64,000 nt of DNA from Hyphomicrobiaceae bacterium (GTDB lineage Bacteria > Pseudomonadota > Alphaproteobacteria > Rhizobiales > Hyphomicrobiaceae). This document shows positions 1 to 6,600 of the stretch, piece after piece (the stretch's first letter is position 1; each line of letters begins with the position of its first letter). Both the position numbers and the translations under genes were made by a program. A model generated the notes under the pieces. The model searched no databases, was not told where the DNA came from, and saw only the letters and a program-made list of their open reading frames with translations. The stretch is taken from assembly GCA_021775735.1 (NCBI GenBank), contig JAJFHG010000068.1, positions 62,001 to 126,000 of the forward strand, in the 5' to 3' direction.

Positions 1-2
1 TT

Positions 3-1697
3 GAAACCCTAGGCTTTGCCGGTGGGCGAACTGATGATTGGGAAGCCGACCTGGTTTACTGGGGCAAAGAAAAAAAATGGCTCGCGAATGATGAGCGGTT
101 CAAAAAAGGCAAACTGGAAAAACCTCTGGCCGCTGTGCAGATGGGCTTGATCTACGTAAATCCAGAAGGACCCAACGCTAATCACGATCCGCTCTCTGCG
201 GCTCAAGACATGCGCTTATCGTTTGGTCGCATGGCAATGAATGATGAAGAGATCATAGCGCTTGTCGCGGGTGGGCACACCTTAGGTAAGGCTCATGGCG
301 CCAAATCCACCAAATGCGTAGGTGCAGAACCAGCTGCAGCCCCCATCGAGGAGCAAGGTTTCGGTTGGGGGAACAAGTGCGGAAAGGGTAACGCTGAAGA
401 TACGATGACTAGCGGACTGGAAGGCGCCTGGACCTCAACACCCACCGCGTGGTCAGTTCTCTACCTTGATAACCTAATGAGATTTGAGTGGAAGAAGGTG
501 GAGAGTCCCGCCGGTGCAACCCAATGGATCCCAACTGACGAGTCGGCGGCAAGCCTCGTACCGGATGCTCACATTGAGGGCAAACGACATGCGCCCATCA
601 TGTTTACAACCGACATTGCGTTGAAAAGAGATCCTGGTTTTCGCAAGATCACCAAGCGTTTTCTCAAAAATCCAAAAGAGTTTGATCTCGCTTTTGCTAG
701 GGCCTGGTTTAAGCTCACACACCGCGATCTAGGTCCACGCGCACGTTATGTGGGTGCCGATGTTCCGAAGGAAGAATTCCTTTGGCAAGATCCGGTTCCG
801 GCCATTGACCATGAACTAATCAGCAACGATGAGGCCGAGCAACTCGAAGTCGCGATTCTGAAGTCAGGGCTTACGGTCTCTGAACTGGTCCAAACGGCTT
901 GGGGATCGGCTGCAAGTTTCCGCGGTTCTGATATGCGCGGTGGTGCAAATGGCGGACGCATCAGGTTGGCTCCGCAAAAAGACTGGGCTGCAAACAATCC
1001 CAAAGAACTAGCCAAAGTTCTAGAGGCCCTAGAGAAGGTACAGAGTGACTTCAATAAGTCGTTGTCAGGGGGCAAAAAGGTTTCTCTGGCGGACGTGATT
1101 GTAATTGGCGGCAATGCTGCTGTTGAGAAGGCTGCAAAAGACGCCGGTCATAGTATTGAGATTCCGTTCAAGCCTGGTCGTGCCGACGCCACGCAGGAAC
1201 AAACGGATGTGAACTCGTTTGCTGTTTTGGAGCCGACGGCCGATGGCTTCCGCAATTACTATAGCGACGCAAGCTATGGTTCACCGGCGGAAATGCTGGT
1301 TGAAAAAGCTGACTTGCTGACTTTGACTGCGCCTGAAATGACGGTGTTGGTCGGCGGAATGCGCGCCCTAAATGCCAACACGGGTCAATCAACGCACGGT
1401 GTATTCACCAATAAGCTAGGTACGTTGAACAATGACTTCTTTGTCAACTTGCTCGATATGTCGACGAAGTGGCGCAAGTCCTCCGGCAAACCTGGGATTT
1501 ACGAGGGCGTTGATCGTGCTTCGGGTAAAGTCAAATGGACGGCGACCCCCGTCGATCTGATTTTTGGCTCTAACTCTGAGTTACGTGCGCTTGCCGAAGT
1601 CTATGCCTCTAACGATGGCAAAGAAAAATTTGTCAAAGACTTTGTTTCGGCATGGACCAAGGTGATGAGCCTGGATCGCTTTGACACCGGTAGTTAA
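3..1697 (+). CDS. katG: Catalase-peroxidase KatG, 5' end cut off by the window edge
   Basis: This heme enzyme removes H2O2 by catalase and peroxidase reactions. The open frame runs from base 3 with no start, leaving 564 residues of a family usually 720-740 long, so the distal Arg/Trp/His of the N-terminal domain lie outside the window. Visible hallmarks are [12 protein letters not shown], which holds the Tyr of the Met-Tyr-Trp adduct, RMAMNDEE, which holds the adduct Met, and [12 protein letters not shown] with the proximal heme His. The C-terminal, heme-free duplicated domain follows and ends normally at TAA. An internal GTG at 135 is in frame but sits inside the conserved domain, so it is not the start. 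Identification is secure from these motifs. Confidence 0.97.
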   Translation, partial: ETLGFAGGRTDDWEADLVYWGKEKKWLANDERFKKGKLEKPLAAVQMGLIYVNPEGPNANHDPLSAAQDMRLSFGRMAMNDEEIIALVAGGHTLGKAHGAKSTKCVGAEPAAAPIEEQGFGWGNKCGKGNAEDTMTSGLEGAWTSTPTAWSVLYLDNLMRFEWKKVESPAGATQWIPTDESAASLVPDAHIEGKRHAPIMFTTDIALKRDPGFRKITKRFLKNPKEFDLAFARAWFKLTHRDLGPRARYVGADVPKEEFLWQDPVPAIDHELISNDEAEQLEVAILKSGLTVSELVQTAWGSAASFRGSDMRGGANGGRIRLAPQKDWAANNPKELAKVLEALEKVQSDFNKSLSGGKKVSLADVIVIGGNAAVEKAAKDAGHSIEIPFKPGRADATQEQTDVNSFAVLEPTADGFRNYYSDASYGSPAEMLVEKADLLTLTAPEMTVLVGGMRALNANTGQSTHGVFTNKLGTLNNDFFVNLLDMSTKWRKSSGKPGIYEGVDRASGKVKWTATPVDLIFGSNSELRALAEVYASNDGKEKFVKDFVSAWTKVMSLDRFDTGS

Positions 1698-2216
1698 ACA
1701 CATTGGCATTCCGGCAGTTCTTGGTACTTCAGGATCAGGGGCTGCCGGTTGCTTCACTTTGAAATCATGAATTACTTTTTACCTTTGTTGTTTTAGATCA
1801 ATTCATTTTCGAGGTTAGCGATTACAACCGCGTCAGCTTTGATCGTGAAGGTATCCCAATTTGTATTGTTATTGCGCCCGCTTCCAGCTCTTCGTGGCCA
1901 AAGCCGAGCGACGTCGTGGATACCCAGTATTGAGACCAAAGCGGACGCTTATCCCCGTTGGTCTTTTTGTCCGCTTATGAGCCTGAGTGGACATAAAACG
2001 TCTCACACCTCAATTGATTTCCTGTGACTGCCACGGCATTCTGGAATAGCTCTGTAGAATTCTATAGACTGGCCCATATTGGGCGCACCTTGCGCTGCGA
2101 AACATCCTTCGGGACCTTCTTTGTCCCTAAGGAACAGCTCTTTGGCCCCCTAACCTGTTGTCTAGCCCAAGGGCGGTTCGCACTGCGCTGCCACAGATAA
2201 GGGTTGAGGATCTGGC
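1698..2216. other. 519-bp spacer after katG
   Basis: No convincing gene is seen here. An imperfect stem CCGGCAG (1711-1717) / CTGCCGG (1742-1748) with a long loop lies just after katG and could be a weak terminator. Bases 1788-1801 read TTGTTTTAGATCAA, a one-mismatch match to an FNR/FixK-type box. Bases 1865-1990 hold copy A of the intergenic repeat. GAGGA at 2206-2210 is the ribosome binding site of the kinase gene. The 62-codon frame at 1839-2027 crosses the repeat and looks spurious. Confidence 0.6.
1865..1990 (+). repeat. Intergenic repeat, copy A
   Basis: An ungapped 126-bp match to 5508-5633, with about 20 mismatches by hand count. It contains two interleaved inverted repeats: GACCAA (1934-1939) with TTGGTC (1958-1963), and AAGCGGAC (1939-1946) with GTCCGCTT (1969-1976). 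A T5 run lies between the third and fourth arms. The first hairpin followed by T5 would work as a terminator on the + strand. The second pairing is an alternative or pseudoknot-like partner. The copy lies about 170 bp past the katG stop. Confidence 0.75.
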
Positions 2217-5200
2217 ATGGCGTATCAGCAAATACTACCTGCCGACACCGAGCTGATTGGTGAGTTCCAGATTCTTTCCCATTTGGGAAGCGGCGGGTTT
2301 GCAAATACCTATCATGCTCTTGAGAAAAGCCTTGGCCGGGAAGTCGCGATCAAGGAATACTTTCCATCCGATCTGGCTGTGCGGGCTGACAATGCGCACG
2401 TAGAAGCTAAAACGCCGGCGGACGAAAAACACTTCAAGTGGGGTCTGCGCCGGTTCATTCGCGAAGCCCAGACCCTGGCCAAGTTCCGCCATCCAAGCGT
2501 AGTTCGTGTGCTCCGTGTTTTTGAGGAAAACGACACCGCCTACATCGTGATGGAGTTTGTGTCAGGCTCCAACATGGAGGCGTGGCTGCACGCCCTTGAG
2601 CGTCGCCCAACACAGCCTGAATGCGATCATCTGTTGGCGCCACTTTTGGATGCTCTCGAAGTCGTGCACTCTGCTGGCATTCTGCATCGGGATATCAAAC
2701 CAGCAAACATCTACATTCGCGCCGAAGATAGTAGTCCGGTGCTTCTCGACTTTGGGTCTGCCCGACATGCTGTTGCTGACCAGGCTGGCACGACAGCAGC
2801 CATTGTATCAAAAGGCTATTCACCACACGAAGCCTACACGACCGATACCAAGCAGCAGGGTCCCTGGTCGGATATTTATGGGCTGGCGGCGACTATATAC
2901 CGGGCATTATCCGGGTCCGCGCCACCGGAATCGACACGGCGTATGCTTGGAGACACCTACAACTCATCAACATCGCTTCCCGCGACGCAATCGGGATATC
3001 GACCTGAGTTTCTAGATGCAATTGACGCAGCGCTGAAGGTCATGCCAGGCGCGCGCCCCCAGTCGATCAGTGACTGGCGCAAGCAACTCTTTCCGAGTTT
3101 GCCGTCGACCACGATTGCTGAGGGTCACGCGCCGTCGTTTGCGACGACAAAGATATGGAAACCGATCAGTGATGACTTCAGTGATAGCCCTTCCAGCGCC
3201 TCAGTGACGAAGGAACACGAGAGAAGGTCCGGATTATATCGGTCCAGAACGCTGGCATTTCGAATCGGGTTGGCGCTGTCGTTAATCGGTGGTGCGGCAC
3301 TTTACGTGGCGCTTAATCCTGCCTCCGTCTCTTACGTCCAAGACTTGCTGAACAACAGCAAACAGGCAAAAGTTTCACCTCAACCAGACGATGCCACAAA
3401 ACCGCAAACCCGACCGAAAGTTACTCGTGAGGTAACACCCACACCCAAGCAGACGCCTCGCGGCGCGCGCGAAAAGCAACGTGTCAAATCTGCAGAAGCT
3501 ATATTTTGGGAAAGTATCGACAGAGATAACCCCAATGAGTTGCAAGCCTATCTTGACGCCTATCCAGACGGCAAATTCGTAATACTTGCTAGAATCCGTC
3601 TGAATAAAATTGAGCAGGCTGCAGCCGCAGCAGCTACGACTTCAAGTGGAAAAAAAAGCAGAGAACTCCTGACAACGTCTACACCACCGGTTCATGATTG
3701 CGACAAGCTCGCAGCACACCCAGGCGACCCCGCACGAAAGAGTGAAGGTGTGGACTTCAATCAAATGCAGGCCGATGACGCAGAAACAGCGTGTCGGCGT
3801 GCGCTTGAGGTCTATCCGGGGACGACTCGTTTTGAGTACCAACTTGGTCGGGCGCTCCATCACAAAGAGTCCTACAGCGAGACTTTGACACTTTATCGGA
3901 GTGCTGCCGATAAAGACCATGCAGCCGCCATGCATGGCATCGGGCGGATATACGACAAGGGGGAGGGTATTGAGAAGGATGCGCGCGCGGCGAACCGGTG
4001 GTTCCGCAAGTCGATCGAAAAGGGATTTCCAACTGCAATGATCAATCTAGCCAACAACCTACTTACCGGTGACGGTATTAAGAAGGACCAGAAAGAAGCC
4101 TTCCGTTGGTACCGCAAGGCGGCAGATATGGGCATTGCGGACGCTATGTACGGTGTCGGGTTATTTTACCACCGGGGCTGGGCTGTACAGAAAAGTGTGG
4201 TGGAAGCCAACCATTGGTACCGCAAGGCGGCCGAGAAGGGCAGCACGTATGCCATGGTCAATCTCGGCAACAACCTACGAGCAGGTGCCGGTATTGCCAG
4301 AAGTGCTAAAGAGGCCGAACGTTGGTACCGCAAAGCCGCCTACAAGGGTAATGCGAACGCGATGCACAATCTCGGGGCCATCCTGCAATATGGCAGGGGT
4401 ATCACAAGAGATGTTGCCGAAGCCAACCGTTGGTACCGCAAAGGCGCCGACAAGGGTAACGCGGACGCCATGTACAAACTTGGTGTCAACCTGGAAAACG
4501 GCAGGGGCTTCCCAAGGGACTACCAGGAAGCCAACCGTTGGTACCGCAAGGCGGCCGAAAAGGGCAGCACGTCTGCCATGGTCAATCTCGGTCTCATGTT
4601 TGACCGGGGCCTAGGTGTGGCTAAGGATCAGGTGGAAGCCAACCGTTGGTACAGCAAGGCGGCCGAAAAGGGCAACACGTATGCCATGTACAATCTTGGA
4701 CTGAGCCTGGCAAGAGGCCAGGGCATTGCCAAAGATGAGGCGGCAGCTTTCCGCTGGTTCCGCAAGGCGGCCAAAAACGGCAATACGGACGGCATGTACA
4801 GTCTGGGCGTCATGTACAATCGCGGCTATGGCATTGCCAAAGATAAGGCGGAAGCTGGCCGCTGGTACCGCAAAGCCGCCGACAAGGGTCATCCGAGGGC
4901 GATGTACAATCTTGCAGTGAAACTGACAAAAGGCAGTGGCATTGCCAAAGATAAGGTGGAAGCCAACCGCTGGTACCGCAAAGCCGCCGACAAGGGCCAT
5001 GCGAACGCCATGTACAATCTTGCACTGAACCTGGCAAAAGGCAGTGGCATTGCCAAAGATAAGGCGGAAGCTGTCCGCTGGTACCGCAAAGCAGCCGACA
5101 AGGGCCAATCGGACGCCCTGTATCAACTCGCGATGGCGTACGACGACGGGTTGGGCGTAACCAGAGATCGGCGGGAGGCGGCACGCTTCATGGTTGAGGC

Positions 5201-5381
5201 AATCAAAAGGAAGAATGCATTCGTGCTTAAGCAGATGACCACAAATTCGGCCGCCTGGAGTAAGGAATTTCGTCGTGAACTGCAACGGTTGGTGCGAGAT
5301 GCTGGTGTTTATAATGGCGCCATCGACGGTTCGTTCGGTCCAAGCACGCGCCGGGCCATGGAGGCGTTAGCCAAGCAATAG
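2217..5381 (+). CDS. Transmembrane Ser/Thr protein kinase with 12 Sel1 repeats and a peptidoglycan-binding tail
   Basis: A 1054-residue Hanks-type kinase, probably a cell-envelope sensor. The kinase domain (about 18-270) has the glycine-rich loop LGSGGFANTY from residue 23, VAIK Lys46, HRDIKPAN with Asp159 and DFG from Asp178, so it should be active. A single membrane segment lies near 346-366, putting the kinase in the cytoplasm and the rest in the periplasm. Next come an FWESI...AYLDAYPDG segment also seen in caspase-like and kinase multidomain proteins, twelve 36-residue Sel1 repeats (about 569-1000), and a C-terminal PG_binding_1-like motif (GVYNGAIDGSFGPSTRRAM). The ATG is preceded by GAGGA at 6-nt spacing. 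The gene stands alone between two intergenic repeats. Substrate and ligand are unknown. Confidence 0.9.
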   Translation: MAYQQILPADTELIGEFQILSHLGSGGFANTYHALEKSLGREVAIKEYFPSDLAVRADNAHVEAKTPADEKHFKWGLRRFIREAQTLAKFRHPSVVRVLRVFEENDTAYIVMEFVSGSNMEAWLHALERRPTQPECDHLLAPLLDALEVVHSAGILHRDIKPANIYIRAEDSSPVLLDFGSARHAVADQAGTTAAIVSKGYSPHEAYTTDTKQQGPWSDIYGLAATIYRALSGSAPPESTRRMLGDTYNSSTSLPATQSGYRPEFLDAIDAALKVMPGARPQSISDWRKQLFPSLPSTTIAEGHAPSFATTKIWKPISDDFSDSPSSASVTKEHERRSGLYRSRTLAFRIGLALSLIGGAALYVALNPASVSYVQDLLNNSKQAKVSPQPDDATKPQTRPKVTREVTPTPKQTPRGAREKQRVKSAEAIFWESIDRDNPNELQAYLDAYPDGKFVILARIRLNKIEQAAAAAATTSSGKKSRELLTTSTPPVHDCDKLAAHPGDPARKSEGVDFNQMQADDAETACRRALEVYPGTTRFEYQLGRALHHKESYSETLTLYRSAADKDHAAAMHGIGRIYDKGEGIEKDARAANRWFRKSIEKGFPTAMINLANNLLTGDGIKKDQKEAFRWYRKAADMGIADAMYGVGLFYHRGWAVQKSVVEANHWYRKAAEKGSTYAMVNLGNNLRAGAGIARSAKEAERWYRKAAYKGNANAMHNLGAILQYGRGITRDVAEANRWYRKGADKGNADAMYKLGVNLENGRGFPRDYQEANRWYRKAAEKGSTSAMVNLGLMFDRGLGVAKDQVEANRWYSKAAEKGNTYAMYNLGLSLARGQGIAKDEAAAFRWFRKAAKNGNTDGMYSLGVMYNRGYGIAKDKAEAGRWYRKAADKGHPRAMYNLAVKLTKGSGIAKDKVEANRWYRKAADKGHANAMYNLALNLAKGSGIAKDKAEAVRWYRKAADKGQSDALYQLAMAYDDGLGVTRDRREAARFMVEAIKRKNAFVLKQMTTNSAAWSKEFRRELQRLVRDAGVYNGAIDGSFGPSTRRAMEALAKQ
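3921..5216 (+). repeat. Twelve 108-bp tandem Sel1-coding repeats
   Basis: Each unit encodes a 36-residue alpha-helical Sel1 repeat of the pattern AMYNLG...GxGIAKDxxEAxRWYRKAADKG. Units 8-11 (about 4680-5110) are nearly identical at base level, with GGCATTGCCAAAGAT recurring every 108 bp. The earlier units are more diverged. This points to recent expansion or gene conversion at the 3' end of the array. Confidence 0.85.
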
Positions 5382-5507
5382 AAATTGTTCTACGTCCTCC
5401 AGCCGAATTACGATCCAACGGCGGAAGAGTGGTCCATCGTCAACGAGTGGGCGCGTCACACCAACCTGCAAATCGCAATGCATATGTGAACATCGTCACG
5501 CGCCACG

Positions 5508-5633
5508 ATTGTTATTGCGCCCGCTTCTAGCTCTTTGTGGACAAAACTGAGCGCTGTCGTGGATGTCCGCTATTGAGACCAAAGCGGACGCTAAGCCCCC
5601 TCGGTCTTTTTGTCTGCTAATGACCCGAAGCGG
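5508..5633 (+). repeat. Intergenic repeat, copy B
   Basis: Partner of 1865-1990. It keeps the core TTGAGACCAAAGCGGACGCT unchanged. The GACC/GGTC arms persist at 4 bp. AGCGGAC pairs with GTCTGCT through one G-U wobble, so both interleaved stems are still possible. As in copy A, T5 follows the GGTC arm and the copy lies about 130 bp after the stop of a + strand gene. Confidence 0.75.
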
Positions 5634-5646
5634 TCAGACAGCAGGC

Positions 5647-5664
5647 TTCTGATCTAGATCAGAA
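5647..5664. promoter_or_regulatory. 18-bp perfect palindrome, operator-like
   Basis: The sequence TTCTGATCTAGATCAGAA is fully self-complementary. Its core TGAT-N4-ATCA has the spacing of FNR/CRP-family half-sites, though the outer bases are C and G where FNR boxes have T and A. It lies about 370 bp upstream of the next start. Regulator unknown. Confidence 0.4.
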
Positions 5665-6033
5665 TTTGGTCAAAAAGCGAGCGTCACACAGCGCTCGGCA
5701 CCGCAGTCGTCGCGCTCATGCTCTGACAGCCATCAGGTAGAAGAATTCTAACATGTCACTATCGCCTTGGTGGTCGGTAGCACCACCACAACAGCTGCAA
5801 ACAATCATCAAGCACGCGCAAAACAGAGCAATGGTGACGCCCCTAGTAATCTATTGAAAAAGAATGCCCAACTAATTTGGTCCAGTACGTTCCAGTTTTC
5901 TGCAGCGTGGAAGCAAGTTGATTTGCTCAAGCTTACGGCCAAGTGGTAATCTTCTATCAATTTTATACTTTTGAAAATTCAGACTTCGATGAATTCGGGA
6001 GTAACTAATTAAAACCTAGGAGGAGATGGCCAG

Positions 6034-6534
6034 ATGACCCCTAGATATTCTCGGTCAAAACACTTGGCGTTTTTTGTCTGCACTCTAAGCTTTGCGATCG
6101 TCATATTAGTCACAACGGGCACGTCGCTTCGCGCGCAATCTCTGCATCAACAGCGATCGAATGTGGTATCGGAAATTGAGTATTTACAATCCAGTCTAAG
6201 GGATCTTGAATCTTCCAAGCAATGGTGCCTTGAAGGCGTTAGGGAGGGCTCCAGTGAATGTGGCGATGGCACAAGTGTCTCCTCCTGCACCCAATGCGTC
6301 CGTAGAAATAGCAGCTTGATCAATACATTTCAAAACGATCTTAGTGCAGCAACGCAGAGACTTATAAATATCGACCAAGCCCTCTCCGCGACGCCACCTC
6401 GGAATGTCTTTGAGAGTAATCCATTCCCCACCGGTAGTCGTCCGAATAATCCAAACCCCGAGCGTATTCCTTCAATCTGCAGTTCGTCTAGCGGCAGCAG
6501 ACCGTTTGGTCTCGATTGTAACCTAGTCAAGTAG
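6034..6534 (+). CDS. Secreted cysteine-containing protein of unknown function
   Basis: A 166-residue protein I cannot assign to a family. Residues 1-34 form a Sec signal peptide (hydrophobic core AFFVCTLSFAIVILVTTG, cleavage probably after LRAQ or nearby). The mature part has a predicted helical first half, six cysteines (four clustered at about 68-92 as WC, EC, SSCTQC; two near the C-terminus as SICSS and LDCN) and a Pro/Asn-rich stretch around 135-150. The even cysteine count fits three disulfides in the periplasm. An AGGAGG ribosome binding site 9 nt before the ATG and the exported TPR gene 66 bp downstream suggest expression and possibly partnership with that gene. Confidence 0.75.
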   Translation: MTPRYSRSKHLAFFVCTLSFAIVILVTTGTSLRAQSLHQQRSNVVSEIEYLQSSLRDLESSKQWCLEGVREGSSECGDGTSVSSCTQCVRRNSSLINTFQNDLSAATQRLINIDQALSATPPRNVFESNPFPTGSRPNNPNPERIPSICSSSSGSRPFGLDCNLVK

Positions 6535-6600
6535 AATTAGAAGTGAATCCTTAGGAAAACCTCTGTGCTGAGGATATACGAAGCGTCGAGAAGTGATGAT

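Larger units (their letters stand above)
5382..6033. other. 652-bp spacer after the kinase gene
   Basis: The first 108 bases (5382-5489) continue the kinase frame after its TAG for 35 codons with coding-like third positions, ending at TGA 5487-5489. Copy B of the intergenic repeat follows at 5508-5633, then an 18-bp perfect palindrome at 5647-5664. The 60-codon frame at 5767-5949 has odd composition and no clear ribosome binding site, and I do not call it. The strong AGGAGG for the next gene is at 6019-6024. Confidence 0.6.

Noticed and set aside
1839-2027. 62-codon frame in the katG-kinase spacer
   Set aside because: It runs through the intergenic repeat and has no family-like features.
3921-5216. 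Regular 108-bp repeats considered as a CRISPR-like array
   Set aside because: They are in frame, lack unique spacers and encode Sel1 repeats.
5767-5949. 60-codon frame upstream of the secreted-protein gene
   Set aside because: Thr/Asn/Gln-rich start, no ribosome binding site, no domain; likely chance frame in the spacer.
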